64,000 bases of DNA from Macrostomum hystrix. Taxonomy: Eukaryota; Platyhelminthes; Macrostomidae. The notes under the pieces were generated by a model. The model was not told the DNA's origin. It saw nothing but the letters and a program-made list of their open reading frames with translations, and ran no database searches. Location of the stretch: contig CATNEN010000007.1 in assembly GCA_950097015.1 (NCBI GenBank), positions 8,743,001 to 8,807,000 of the forward strand, read 5' to 3'. This document shows, piece after piece, positions 1-9,973 of the stretch. Position 1 is the first letter of the stretch. Each line of letters starts with the position of its first letter. Made by a program: the position numbers and the translations under genes.

Positions 1-13
1 CGAAGAATCGCCG

Positions 14-1525
14 ATGGAGCAGGAGCAGCAACGCCAAGCGTCTCCGCCACCTGACAAAAAAGACGTCGATGTTGATGCAGGCGAACCCGCCGCAAGCGCC
101 GAGCCACTCGCTGAAGAAGACGGCGACAACCCCGCAGCTCACGATGACGGCGAAGGCGACGAAGCCGCGGAGGCGCCGCCGCAAGCTGCAGCCGGCGACA
201 AAAAGCGAGCTGTCAACGACGAAGAGGAAGACGAGGAGTCGGACGAAGACATCAACGTGATTATCAACAAGACAGACACGGCCAATCCCAACACGGCCTT
301 CAACCGGCAGCAGCAGCAGGCGGCCGCTGCGAAATCTCAGCGCGCCCGCGGCGATAAGACCGGCGGAGGCGGGGGTCAGCGCACCGCTGTTGACCTGGAC
401 AATCCCGGCAACATCGGCGGCGCGCCGACCATAGACTATAACGTGGCCAGCCTGCGCGAGGAGGAGAAGCCGTGGACTCGTCCAGGCGCCGACATCGCCG
501 ACTATTTCAACTACGGCTTTAACGAGGAGTCCTGGGTTGCTTACTGCGAGAAGCAGCGGCAGCTTCGGGCCCAGCACGGTGGCCGCCTGCCCTCGGTGAT
601 GACCGAGACGCTGCAGCCGTTTCGCTCGCTTCGCCGCGGTGGCGGAGGAAACGATTCGCACGGCCAGTACGATCGCCACCAAGATCGCCAGTATGAGCGG
701 CATGACCGTCAGCAGGAGCGACACGACCGTCAGCAGGAGCGTCAACAGGCGCCGCCGCCGCCGCAGCGTTCCGCCATCACTGTTATTGGGGCTACTGCTG
801 GTGACAGTAGACGATCTCGCCGCGACTCCCAGGGCCAGGACGGTGGTCCCCGCATGATTCCCACCCTTGGCGGTGGCAGCGTGCCGTTCATGCACCACGG
901 CCCGCCCCTGCCGCCGCATCTGCAGCCTCCGATGCAATTACCGCCGGCTGCTGCCGCTGCTTTCGGCTTTGTGCATCAGCCTGCCCAGTTTGTGCCCATG
1001 ACAGCCGCTCCGCCGCCGCAGCCGGGCTTCCTGCCCCAGCAGCCTCCGCCTGGTGTGCTAGCCTTTCCAGGAATGCAGCAGCCGCCACCCCCGCAGTCGC
1101 AGGCTCCTTGGGCGCCGCCTCTCCCGCCGCAGATGCCGCCGGCTACCACAGCGGCCTACAGCGGGGACCCGCTGCAGCACCAGCACATGCAGCACCTGCC
1201 GCAGCAACAGGACGTGAAGCCTGATCCTCCGACGATGCCAGCCGTGTCCTCAAGCCACTTGGTGAGCCTGACCGGCGACTCCGGCCCCGCTGATGCCGGA
1301 AGCGTTGCCTCATCGGCGGAGCCTACGCGCGAGCGTCGCCGACGCCGCAGTCGCAGCCGCAGTCCTCAGGCTGAGTCGTCCGGACGCAGCCGCAGCAGCC
1401 GGCAGCAGAAGGAGCAGCCGGAGACGGCTGCATCTGGTGGTGGTAGCTCGCGCAGGCAGCAGCGGTCGCGTTCTCGCAGCGGCGAACGACGCCGTCGCGG
1501 GGGCAGCCGTGAGCGCAGGAAGTGA
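14..1525 (+). CDS. FIP1L1: FIP1-like pre-mRNA 3'-end processing factor
   Basis: Fip1 is the CPSF subunit that binds poly(A) polymerase and U-rich RNA during cleavage and polyadenylation in the nucleus. The 503-aa single-exon frame has an acidic N-terminus (residues 20-80, rich in D/E), then the diagnostic Fip1 motif at about residues 152-182 ([20 protein letters not shown], followed by W and AYCEKQ). After that comes a Q/R/H region, a long Pro-rich segment (about 285-395) and an RS/RR-rich tail ending SRERRK, the same order as in animal FIP1L1. The frame is open to the window edge upstream of the chosen ATG, so the true start or an upstream exon may lie outside. A poly(A) signal follows at 1891. 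Identity rests on the Fip1 motif plus domain order; I am confident in the family. Confidence 0.93.
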   Translation: MEQEQQRQASPPPDKKDVDVDAGEPAASAEPLAEEDGDNPAAHDDGEGDEAAEAPPQAAAGDKKRAVNDEEEDEESDEDINVIINKTDTANPNTAFNRQQQQAAAAKSQRARGDKTGGGGGQRTAVDLDNPGNIGGAPTIDYNVASLREEEKPWTRPGADIADYFNYGFNEESWVAYCEKQRQLRAQHGGRLPSVMTETLQPFRSLRRGGGGNDSHGQYDRHQDRQYERHDRQQERHDRQQERQQAPPPPQRSAITVIGATAGDSRRSRRDSQGQDGGPRMIPTLGGGSVPFMHHGPPLPPHLQPPMQLPPAAAAAFGFVHQPAQFVPMTAAPPPQPGFLPQQPPPGVLAFPGMQQPPPPQSQAPWAPPLPPQMPPATTAAYSGDPLQHQHMQHLPQQQDVKPDPPTMPAVSSSHLVSLTGDSGPADAGSVASSAEPTRERRRRRSRSRSPQAESSGRSRSSRQQKEQPETAASGGGSSRRQQRSRSRSGERRRRGGSRERRK

Positions 1526-2059
1526 GGCTGAGGGTCGCCGATTTCCCTAGCCATTGCGCAGTCAGGTTTAAAATGAATTAAATAATATTTAAACTGGGAA
1601 ATAACAGATTTTCAACTCTGACTTGTCAGAATTCTGCAGATCCTCGTAACATACTACTGACCATCAGTAGGTTGTCCTTAATTCCCGTGTTGGTTTGTTA
1701 GTAATGCAGCAAGTTGAGCATTTTTAGTTTCCTGTTTCTTATGCATTCGCATCAGCAAGTGTCACTTTGTTAATTGCCGTTCATGTACATATCGACTGCA
1801 TTGCTGAACTGCAGCGGCCCGTTGGCTATCTGTGTGCTTCGCTGTTCTGTTTTTCTGTGCGTGTTTGAGTTCTGATACGACTCCTGTGCAAATAAACTGC
1901 TGGTTAAAAATAAGCGTCCTATACATTTTTGTGCTTCATTAATTTATACTGTTTTAAGTTCAGGGTTTCTAAGTTGTCGAATTTTATCAGCAAATAATTG
2001 ACTGTCACGTGACTGCTGACACACTACTTAACCAGCACCAATGAAGATTTATGCTTTTA
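1526..2059 (+). other. 3' UTR and intercistronic spacer
   Basis: AT-rich sequence between the FIP1-like stop and the next exon. It holds the poly(A) signal at 1891 and about 160 further bases before a pyrimidine-rich acceptor. No other gene is seen. Confidence 0.6.
1891..1896 (+). terminator. Poly(A) signal of the FIP1-like gene
   Basis: A canonical AATAAA lies 366 bases after the stop codon of the FIP1-like gene. It is the only perfect hexamer seen between that stop and the next exon at 2081. Confidence 0.6.
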
Positions 2060-2080
2060 ATTCTCATTTCTCTCTTGCAG
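2060..2080 (+). promoter_or_regulatory. 3' splice acceptor, possibly a trans-splice site
   Basis: A pyrimidine-rich run (ttctcatttctctcttgcag) ends in AG at 2079-2080, about 185 bases after the upstream poly(A) signal. That spacing fits an operon whose downstream message is trans-spliced to a leader. It could equally be an ordinary acceptor of an intron whose 5' exon I cannot locate. Confidence 0.5.
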
Positions 2081-2293
2081 GCTGCCCAGGAGAAAAAATC
2101 CGCCCCAGAGCGGCTAGTGGGCAAGCTGTCCTCAGCTCTGCCGGCCTTCACCGACGTGTTCGACGAGGAGACCTTCTATATTTTCTTCTTCTGCATGGTG
2201 CTGCTGTCGTTCGCTGTCGCCTTCGTTGCCGCCAGGGTGTTTCGAATCAAGCTGGTGGATGCTGGAGAGGCTGAGCACCGGCACGCCAGCTGA
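2081..2293 (+). CDS. Small single-pass membrane protein, family not recognised
   Basis: An exon of 70 codons plus stop, directly after the acceptor at 2080. The encoded chain has a charged N-terminal part (AAQEKKSAPERLVGKL), one strong hydrophobic segment (FYIFFFCMVLLSFAVAFVAA) and a short basic-to-acidic tail ending EHRHAS, so it looks like a small tail-anchored or type III membrane protein. I do not recognise the family. The first in-frame ATG after the acceptor lies inside the membrane segment; ATG codons at 2041 and 2051 sit within the splice-acceptor tract and look accidental. The frame starts at phase 0 on the first exon base, so a leader ending in AUG would supply the start. Alternatively a 5' exon exists upstream. 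The neighbour is the FIP1-like gene on the same strand. Confidence 0.55.
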   Translation, partial: AAQEKKSAPERLVGKLSSALPAFTDVFDEETFYIFFFCMVLLSFAVAFVAARVFRIKLVDAGEAEHRHAS

Positions 2294-2410
2294 TCCACCG
2301 ATGCGATGGAGCCAGCGAACTACTGACTGATAAGCCTTCAGCACCTAGCCCTGCTTGCTTCTGCAATGCGGGGTACCGCTTCCGAACAACCTCAGACAAC
2401 CCCTCAATCT

Positions 2411-2640
2411 GCCCCTCACTCAGCCCTATGCGCCAACCCCTCCTACTCTCTGCCCCTCACTCAGCCCTATGCCCCAACCCCTCCTACTCTCTGCCCCTCA
2501 CTCAGCCCTATGCCCCAACCCCTCCTACTCTCTGCCCCTCACTCAGCCCTATGCGCCAACCCCTCCTACTCTCTGCCCTCACTCAGCCCTATTCTCTGCT
2601 CTCACTCAGCCCTATGCGCCAACCCCTCTACCCTGTCTCC
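2411..2640. repeat. 41-bp minisatellite, about 5.5 copies
   Basis: Direct repeats of a C-rich 41-bp unit (gcccctcactcagccctatg...) lie 118 bases after the stop of the small membrane protein, probably in its 3' UTR or just beyond. The frames open through it are by-products of the repeat. Confidence 0.9.
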
Positions 2641-3848
2641 ACATTTGTCGTTTTCCTTCGACACAGCATTCCTTCTCTTGTAGTCGATTTTCTCTTCATA
2701 TATATAAAAAATTGTCTTCAATGAGGCAAATATGACTGCAATCTCTATTTACTCTGTCTAGTCGCGATGCAAATGCATTCAGCTTCTGCTTCCTAAGATT
2801 TAAGTCCAGCAGACTTTATGACAAGACATATTAACATACTCTTGTTAAAACTGCATGTCTTATGCAAAGTTAAATGTATTGCCACATCATTACTAATCAA
2901 GTATTTGCTTATTGCTCTGTATTTGCTTATTGCTCTGTCTGTCCTTTTAGCTAATGATTCAAGGTAACCATCCATCTATTAACCGAAATTTCATCTATAA
3001 AATATAAGTCTCACTCCAACCCCACTACTTAAACCAGCAGTTGTTGAGTTTTAATTCATAAACCTATCTGTATATTGAAATTTGCTTGTGTTCAGAACTC
3101 TTTCTGTGATAACTAGTTTCTACGAACCATTTGGGAAAAATATCAAAAGGCACTTGGTTGATAGAATTGGAGGTGAGTTAGTCGCTAATGTCGTAATTTA
3201 AGCAAATATTAATGGCAAAAAAGACTGCGCGAGCGCACAAAGCTTGTTTAAACAACGCTTTTCCAGCTCACCCAAATGAACATAAAAGGAAACTGAGAGG
3301 CCAAAGCTAAATGCGTGCAGTAATAATGAATTATACAACACCTCAGCGATGCGCCCGCTCTAATGCTTGCCCCTAGCCTGCCTCTGCTGCTGCTGCTGCT
3401 GCTGCTGAATAATTCATGAGGCACGCGCGCGGACCTGCCCTGGTCCGTTCGCCTTGCCCCGACCCTCTGCCACGCATCCGCGAAGGACAAAGGCTGCGCG
3501 CGCAGGGGGTCTTTGACAGCTGAATGCGTTTTGGGCAGCTCTTTCTTGCTCTGCGTGCGTCTCTTCAGCTTCTTTTATTATCTCCCTGCGGCCCAGCTGA
3601 TGCCAGGGCGAGTTGACGCGAGAAGGAAGGCATTTGGGAGAATTCCCACCACGCCGAGCGCCAACAAGGGGAAAATAGCGGAACTCAGTCCGTTGAACGC
3701 TTATATTTCTCGTCAGTTTACCAAGCAAGTTCTGGCTATGCTTCTCCGAGAGGAAAATTGTCGTCTAGTATTGTGCAGTAAGAGACAAAGAAATCAACGC
3801 AATTTTCTTGCGCTGTCAGAGACCCAAAATCGGAACCTCTTTCAGTAT
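2641..3848. other. Intergenic DNA, little structure
   Basis: AT-rich to mixed sequence with no convincing gene. A (CTG)n microsatellite lies near 3385-3408. It ends at the TA target site of the TIR element at 3851. Confidence 0.5.
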
Positions 3849-3850
3849 TA

Positions 3851-4764
3851 TTGGTTTTGTCAGCCTAACTGAGAATAAAGCCACCCAAAATGAGAAGCCT
3901 GCCTACGCTGACTGCGAAGGGCCTGGCTGCGTGCAGCCTTAGTCTATGGGCCATAGACAATAAAGGACAAGCAAAGTGATAAAAAGCCACCCAATGTGAG
4001 AATCGATTGGTCTATGCGTCGTATTCTTTTTTTTTATACCTTCTGAGCCATATGACTAGCCAATAGCTTGAACGGAATAACGGAAACAGGAACACACTGG
4101 ATGATACAGTACAGTAAAGTAAAGAGTTAAAATAGCCGTCCCTCAATGCCCTGCCCAAAGAGTCGTCTGCAATGCAAGTCCCACGCGGCAGCTTTCCCAG
4201 CAGTGACTGTGTCGTCAATCGCTTCGCGCGCCTCCCTCTCTAACAGCATGAATCACCACTCCTCTTTGTTGACGCCATCTAGAGCAACGGCCTCCTCGTT
4301 GACTAGTCCAGCGTCTGCCAGGCGGCTTTTGATCCGTGCCTTCAGCGCACTGTTGGCCAGTTCCGATGGGTTGAGGAAGGGTGTAAATTCTCCCTTAGTG
4401 AGCTTCCATTTTCAATGGCCGCGATGAGTCGCTGGCGGTCCACAGATGAGGCGGGCATTTTTATTGCAGTGGCGAAGACTGAACTCTGTTAATTCTAAGT
4501 GTTGGATAAATTGGCAAGAAAGCAACGAGACTGTGGGTGATGGAGAAGCAGTGATGGAGGAGTTGCGCTTGGAGGAGTGGAGAGAGCTGGGGGAAAGAGA
4601 AAAAGCGATCGATTCTCACATTGGACGGCTTTTTATCACTTCGCTTGTCCTTTATTGTCTATGGCCCATAGACTAAGGCTGCACGCAGCCAGGCCCTTCG
4701 CAGTCAGCGTAGGCAGGATTCTCATTTTGGGTGGCTTTATTCTCAGTTAGGCTGACAAAACCAA
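3851..4764. mobile_element. TIR DNA transposon, non-autonomous (element E1)
   Basis: A 914-bp element with terminal inverted repeats of about 157 bp (3851-4007 and 4608-4764, near-identical when one is reverse-complemented), starting TTGGTTTTGTCAG and flanked by TA on both sides (3849-3850, 4765-4766). The TIRs contain a perfect hairpin (GTCTATGG-G-CCATAGAC, 3942-3958). The interior carries a broken reading frame on the minus strand (4127-4458). TA duplication suggests the Tc1/mariner-like range of superfamilies, but the TIR is long and I do not recognise the family. The ends share TTG(G/C)TTTTGTC with the element at 21962. Confidence 0.85.
4127..4458 (-). pseudogene. Decayed short ORF inside TIR element E1
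   Basis: Minus-strand remnant beginning at an ATG (4456-4458) with MPASSVDRQRLIAAIENG, then a frameshift, then a frame running through ANSALKARIKSRLADAGLV and, after an in-frame stop, [12 protein letters not shown]. The same residues recur in the element at 21962-22726 ([29 protein letters not shown]). The start resembles a helix-turn-helix-like N-terminus, but that is a guess. It is broken by at least one frameshift and one stop, so it is not functional here. Confidence 0.6.
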
Positions 4765-4766
4765 TA

Positions 4767-5522
4767 TTAGTAAGCCGTCAGTTATTGTTGTTGATAAAAG
4801 TACATATGATTGTTGACTTCATGTCACGAAATGCTTCATGTTATCAAGGACCCTACAAACAGGTTATTTAAATCTTATTGCAGCATCCGTCCTCAAAACA
4901 CTTCTGATTCAGGGATTTAGTTTACGCTCGTAAAAGGTGATCAGTTGAGTGCATGATTGGCATGAGTCTCGATCGCTGCTCAGATTGCCTTGTGCCTTAG
5001 CTAAATCGCAAACACCCCAGAAAGACTTGAGTAAATATGGGCAATGGAATTGGGCAACCAAGTGCCATGCAGTTGCTCTGTGCTCCAGAATAAAGACTGC
5101 GATATCGAGACTTAGGGTCGATTGCACCGCCAGCTTAGAGATTAACTGAAGTCGATCCTGTCCAAAAACGGAACTTTGACAGCTAGAACAACTGCTGCTG
5201 CAGTGCAGGCGGCCTGTCTCTCCCGCCTGTGTCTAAGCACCGAATCAATAATGAGAGCGAGTAGTTGTGAGCGAAAATTGCCAATGAAGCAAAAGTTGTT
5301 TTGTTGTAACCCTAGAGCCACAGTGCGCTCTGGGAGGTGGTGTTTGCGCTAGAGCACTTCCTGCGCTGTACTATCGAGTGAGACTGCTCAGAACCGTTAG
5401 CCAATGGGACTGGGCCGTACGGGGGCGGACACAACAAACTAGCCGGGAATAATAGCCAACCCGGAGTCCTGTGGAGTCCCGCTGCACAACAAACTATCAG
5501 CTCAACGGAGGACACGCGACAG
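4767..5522 (+). promoter_or_regulatory. Possible promoter and untranslated first exon of the calmodulin-like gene
   Basis: The first 500 bases hold nothing recognisable. From about 5330 the sequence becomes GC-richer, with CCAAT (about 5400) and GGGGGCGG (about 5420) boxes, and a near-consensus 5' splice site, GACAG|GTGAGT, follows at 5522/5523. I infer a non-coding first exon ending at 5522 and spliced to an acceptor near 11208, ahead of the coding start at 11270. No transcript evidence is available. Confidence 0.3.
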
Positions 5523-5543
5523 GTGAGTGAGGAAGATAGTCCG

Positions 5544-5728
5544 TGTAATAACTAAGGCCGAGGCTATTTTTAGTGAGCAGACAAAACTCTCAATCTTTAC
5601 TGCCACGCTGAGCGCGCGTCCATATATTATTTGCTAGAACTGGGGTGGCGACACCCACCCCGCTCCGCAACCAATCAAACGACCCAGGTGTACACCTGGG
5701 CCTGGCTCACGTGCGTACGCACACTACA
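5544..5728 (-). repeat. 3' LTR of the gypsy element
   Basis: 185 bp, identical by eye to the copy at 9974-10158. It contains an 18-bp perfect palindrome CCCAGGTGTACACCTGGG (5683-5700), a 12-bp palindrome GTGCGTACGCAC (5711-5722), a GGGGTGG/CCACCCC hairpin (about 5642-5661), a CCAAT-type box (ccaatc, 5671) and a TATA-like ATATAT near 5622, read on the minus strand. Confidence 0.93.
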
Positions 5729-5947
5729 TCTCTCCCCCTTCGAACAGAAACTGTGGGGAGACAAAAAAGAACGAATTCGAGAAGCAAGATGTCGAAAAGA
5801 ACGAAAAAGAACTCGACCGAAAAAAAAATATGCAGCTATTGGAGGAAATAAAACACTCGAATTGATAGTCGCATCGGACTTGCAAAGAAAAGCGTGCATG
5901 TGATTGTTAATGTCAGTGGAAAAGTCAGTTCGTTTTCAGTCCTTGGT

Positions 5948-8900
5948 TTAGTCCTTGTAGATCTTCACGCCACCCCGTGCAGCGCGGGGGTGCGGGCGCA
6001 GCGCCACCGGGGATTCGGCCGGGTTCCGCGCCGCCTCGCCTGGAGTTTCTGGCGCGGCAGCCTGCGGCCTGGCACCAGCGTCGTCTGATTCTGGGGTGAC
6101 GACCTTGACCGCCGTGCAATGCCGCCAGCAGGCCGCGCCGTCACGACGCAGCATCAGCGAGTTGCCGGCCACCCGCTGGACTGTCCAGGCGCCGCTCTCG
6201 AATGGCGTTTGCGTCTTGCTGGCACCGACTCGCCGTCGCAGCACCGAATCGCCGACCTGGATTTCGTGCCGCCGTGGCCGCCTCCTGGCGTCCGCTCGCT
6301 GCTTCATCGCGGCCTTGGCGCTCGCATCCATCTCTCGCAGCCGCTGCTCGTTGATGCGGACGCGCTGGGATGGCCGGGCGGCGGGGATGACATCATTTGG
6401 TCGCCGGCCCATCAGCAGCTCGGCTGGCGCGCGGCCCGTGGCTGTGTGCGGCGTGTTCCTGTAGGCCAGCAGCCACTCGTCCAGAGCAGCCCTCCAGTCG
6501 CGCCGCTCCTCGATTGCCGCCCGCACGACCTTGTTGATTGAGCGGTTCAGCCGCTCTGTCATGCCGTTGGCGGCTGGGTAGTAAGGCGTGATGAGGCGGT
6601 GCTTGATGCCGTAGCTTTCTAGGAAACGGCCAAACTCCTTGGATGAAAATGGCGGCCCGTTGTCAGTTACGAGCTCCTGCGGGATGCCAAATCGCGCGAA
6701 CATTTCTCGCAGGCGCGGGACCAGTGCCTCGGCCGTCGTTGTCTGCATGAGCTGCACCTCTGGGAATCTCGAGTATCTGTCCACGCACACCAGCAGCATG
6801 TTGTTGTTGATCGGGCCTACAAAGTCAGCCCCAATCGACAACCAGGCGCCCTTAGGGATAGGCGTCGGCTGTAGAGGCGTAGCCCGGACGGCTGGCGTGT
6901 GAGACGTGATGGCACAGCTGCGGCACCGACTGACGAACTCCTCCGCTTGTGTTGCCATTCTCGGCCACCAGACCTTGCTGCTGAGCCTTGCGGTCGTCTT
7001 CTGCGAGCACTGGTGTCCTTGGTGCGCCAGCTCGAGCATCTGCTGCCGTAGAGCTGCTGGCACGACAATCCGCTGATGCCGAAGAAGAACTCCGTCTACC
7101 GCCGACAGCTCCTCTCGCAGCGCGTGGAGTGACCGCATCTCAGCGCTAGAGCGGTCCCATTGGCCGCCTTGCATCGCTGCTATTGCTGCCCGGATAACTG
7201 GGTCGCTGGCTGAGCTCTTGCGGATGTCTTCGAGCGTGAGCGCCTTCGGGACAGCCGCCTGCGCTACCTCGTTTATGTAGGCCTCTCTCAGCTGCTCGCT
7301 GGTCCTACTTCCTTCAGCGTTTAGAGGCTGCCTGCTGAGTATGTCTGCAGCATTGGACGCTCCTGGCTGGTATTCGACCTTGAATACCAGGTGCTGGATA
7401 CGCAGCGCCATACGCTCGACTCGTGGAGGCGGCCGTGACCCTGGCGCATACATGGCTGTCAGCGGCTTGTGGTCGGAGATCACCGTGAATTCGGGCGATC
7501 CATACAAGTAGTACTCAAACTTCAGGCAGCCGAACTTCACGGCGAGCGCCTCTTTTTCGGTCTGCGAATATCGCCGCTCTACGTCGGAGAGGGTCCGGCT
7601 CGCGTATGCGACTGGCCGCGAACTGCCGTCGTGCTGTACTTGCGCCAGGATTGCGCCGAGTCCGGTTGGTCCCGCGTCTACAATCAGCTGTGTCCGTAGC
7701 CGCTTGTCGTAGAATGCCAGCGTTGTCGGCTCCGCAATGCTGCGCTTTAGCTGCGCAAAGGCGCTGGCCTGGTCGGCGCCCCACTGCCAGTCGGTGTTCT
7801 TCCGGGTCAGGCGTCGCAGCGGCTCCGCCACCTTGGCCAGCTGTGGCGTGAATACTGCGAGATAATTCACGAGGCCCAAGAACGATCGAAGTTGGCTTAT
7901 CGTCTCTGGCTCCTTGAATTCTTGAACGGCGGCGACCTTGCTTTCTGTGGCTTGGACTCCTTCGGCCGTCAGTCGCATTCCCATAAACTCAATGCTGCTG
8001 CGTGCCAACCTGCATTTTCGAGCATTTAGCGTGATGCCGCGTTGCGCCAGGCGGGCCAGGCAGGCCTCGAGGCTGCTGTTGTGCTCCGCCATCGTGCGGC
8101 CGAACACGACCACGTCGTCGTGGATCCATTTTACGTTGGGCAGGCCTGCCAGCACTCTGCACATCACGCTCTGTAGGATCTCCTGTGAGGTGGACAGGCC
8201 CATGCACAGCCGAGTGAGACGCCGAAGTCCTCGGGGTGTCGAGAATGTCAGCAGATTGCGGCATTCTTCTGCTACAGGCACCTGGTAGAACGCCTTCGCG
8301 ATGTCCAGTTCCGAGAAGACGGTGCTGCCGGCCATGTCTCCCGTCACCTCTTCAAAAGTCGGAATCTGGTGACGCTCGCGGATGACATAGCGATTGACAT
8401 CGCGGAGGTCCTGTGTGATCCGCACTTCGCCTGGCTCCTTCTTGGGCACAACGACCATCCGCGCGACCCACGGAACTGGTCCGTCGACGGGCTCGATGAT
8501 TCCGAGCTGCTCCAGTAGCTGCAGCTCCTTGTCCACTGCCTCGGCCAGGTGAATCGGTACCTTAGACGGTGCGTGACAAACCGGTCGGGCGTTGTCGGTC
8601 AGGTGGATGCTGACTGGCGGCCCGGTGAAGCAGCCGATGCCGCTGAGCACGCTGGAGTACTTGCGCAGTATCCTGCCGATGCTCTCAAGGGCATCTTGCG
8701 GCATTCCACTGGATCTCGTGTTGCCGAGGAGGCTGTCGACAGCCGCCTCCGCTTCCGCGACCTGCAGCACCTGATGATCGACCGTCGGTGGTGGTCCGAT
8801 CCGCAGGATTTCCATTTGAGTGGCCGTCTGCCTGCCGATGATGGTGATGCCTCTGCCGTCGACAACGTGAAATGTGGCGACCGCCCGTCGGCCGAATAAG

Positions 8901-9940
8901 CGGATGGACATCGCCGCCTTGCCGATGAGTTGCATCGGCCGGTCCGAGCCGTACGCGAACAACCTGTCAGAGGCTGCTTGCAGACGCGGCCGCTGTTTAA
9001 GGCTCTCAAACGTTGCGCGGTTGATCACATTGCGAGCCGCCCCGCTGTCGATCAGCACTGACAGTCTGGTGCCGTTGATCTCAGCTACTGTGTGGGCGGA
9101 TTGCTGCTCCTGGTCGACCTTGAATATGCCAGTGTCCGGGTCGTCCACCTTCTCGTAGCTGGTCTCACCTTGCAGCATCGCGACAGCATTCGAATTGCTT
9201 TGGGGCGCCTCCTGCCTGGACCTGCAAGCTCGGGCGAAGTGGCCTGGCTTTCCGCACTTTCTGCAGCTCTTGCCTTGCGCCGCGGCGCACGTGGAGTGCC
9301 CTGGCCTGCCGCACCGATTGCAGCGCACCTGCGGCCCTGGTGGCTGCTCGGCTCTCCGGATGGCTGCGAGTTGCTGCTGCGGCTCACCTGGCCTGCCGCT
9401 CTCCATCGCGCTGGCCTGCTGCTCCGCCGCTTCTTTGGCTCTCGCCTTCCTCAGCACATCTGTCAGGGTGATGTCTTTGCTCTGTAGGAAGTCTCTCCTC
9501 AGCCTCTCGGAGTCACAGTAGGCGACGATTTTGTCTCGGATCAGCGAGTCCTTGATCGCTCCAAACTCGCACGGCTCCGCCGCCTTGCGCAGGCGCTGGT
9601 ACCACTGGTCGATTGTCTCGCCTTGCTGTTGTCTGCAGGTCTCGAACTTGAAGCGGAGGAACACGATGCTGTTCTTGCCGTCCCAGAATTCCTTGATATT
9701 CTTTGCGAGGCTGCTGTAGTCTTCCCCAGCGTCAATTTCATTCTCTTCGACGATGGTCTGCAGCTCCTCTCCCGCGGCGTACAACAGCAGGTGCTGCCCT
9801 CGCTTTGCGTCATGGATCCCAGCTGCGTTAATGTATGTGGCGAACCGGCGAGCCCATGCAGTCCAGCGCTGTGCAGTTGAGTGGCAATCGCTATCGATAA
9901 CAAACTGGCCGGGAGGCGCGAGAGAAATTTGCTCAGTCAT
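5948..9940 (-). CDS. Gag-Pol polyprotein of the gypsy element
   Basis: 1330-aa fused Gag-Pol in one frame, no env. Gag occupies about residues 1-200. Two zinc knuckles follow: a degenerate one (C207, C210, H215, C218) and a canonical CX2CX4HX4C (C226, C229, H234, C239). The aspartic protease active site is DSG at 298-300. Reverse transcriptase spans about 430-620, with LDIAKAFYQ (D546) and the catalytic box IHDD (606-609) where YxDD is usual. RNase H shows D755, the TEKEALA region near 798 and D823. The integrase has an HHCC finger (H973, H976, C1006, C1009) and a DD35E core (D1039, D1093, E1129). No stop or frameshift is visible, so the protein may be functional. The missing Tyr in YxDD is the one oddity; related Mag-type elements also vary there. 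Confidence 0.95.
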   Translation of the reverse strand: MTEQISLAPPGQFVIDSDCHSTAQRWTAWARRFATYINAAGIHDAKRGQHLLLYAAGEELQTIVEENEIDAGEDYSSLAKNIKEFWDGKNSIVFLRFKFETCRQQQGETIDQWYQRLRKAAEPCEFGAIKDSLIRDKIVAYCDSERLRRDFLQSKDITLTDVLRKARAKEAAEQQASAMESGRPGEPQQQLAAIRRAEQPPGPQVRCNRCGRPGHSTCAAAQGKSCRKCGKPGHFARACRSRQEAPQSNSNAVAMLQGETSYEKVDDPDTGIFKVDQEQQSAHTVAEINGTRLSVLIDSGAARNVINRATFESLKQRPRLQAASDRLFAYGSDRPMQLIGKAAMSIRLFGRRAVATFHVVDGRGITIIGRQTATQMEILRIGPPPTVDHQVLQVAEAEAAVDSLLGNTRSSGMPQDALESIGRILRKYSSVLSGIGCFTGPPVSIHLTDNARPVCHAPSKVPIHLAEAVDKELQLLEQLGIIEPVDGPVPWVARMVVVPKKEPGEVRITQDLRDVNRYVIRERHQIPTFEEVTGDMAGSTVFSELDIAKAFYQVPVAEECRNLLTFSTPRGLRRLTRLCMGLSTSQEILQSVMCRVLAGLPNVKWIHDDVVVFGRTMAEHNSSLEACLARLAQRGITLNARKCRLARSSIEFMGMRLTAEGVQATESKVAAVQEFKEPETISQLRSFLGLVNYLAVFTPQLAKVAEPLRRLTRKNTDWQWGADQASAFAQLKRSIAEPTTLAFYDKRLRTQLIVDAGPTGLGAILAQVQHDGSSRPVAYASRTLSDVERRYSQTEKEALAVKFGCLKFEYYLYGSPEFTVISDHKPLTAMYAPGSRPPPRVERMALRIQHLVFKVEYQPGASNAADILSRQPLNAEGSRTSEQLREAYINEVAQAAVPKALTLEDIRKSSASDPVIRAAIAAMQGGQWDRSSAEMRSLHALREELSAVDGVLLRHQRIVVPAALRQQMLELAHQGHQCSQKTTARLSSKVWWPRMATQAEEFVSRCRSCAITSHTPAVRATPLQPTPIPKGAWLSIGADFVGPINNNMLLVCVDRYSRFPEVQLMQTTTAEALVPRLREMFARFGIPQELVTDNGPPFSSKEFGRFLESYGIKHRLITPYYPAANGMTERLNRSINKVVRAAIEERRDWRAALDEWLLAYRNTPHTATGRAPAELLMGRRPNDVIPAARPSQRVRINEQRLREMDASAKAAMKQRADARRRPRRHEIQVGDSVLRRRVGASKTQTPFESGAWTVQRVAGNSLMLRRDGAACWRHCTAVKVVTPESDDAGARPQAAAPETPGEAARNPAESPVALRPHPRAARGGVKIYKD

Positions 9941-9973
9941 GGTGCACTAGGGGTTCGGTGCTTGCGATGCCAT

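Noticed and set aside
2355-2735. 126-codon Pro/Leu-rich frame after the small membrane protein
   Set aside because: Created by the 41-bp C-rich repeat; parallel frames are open in the other phases too.
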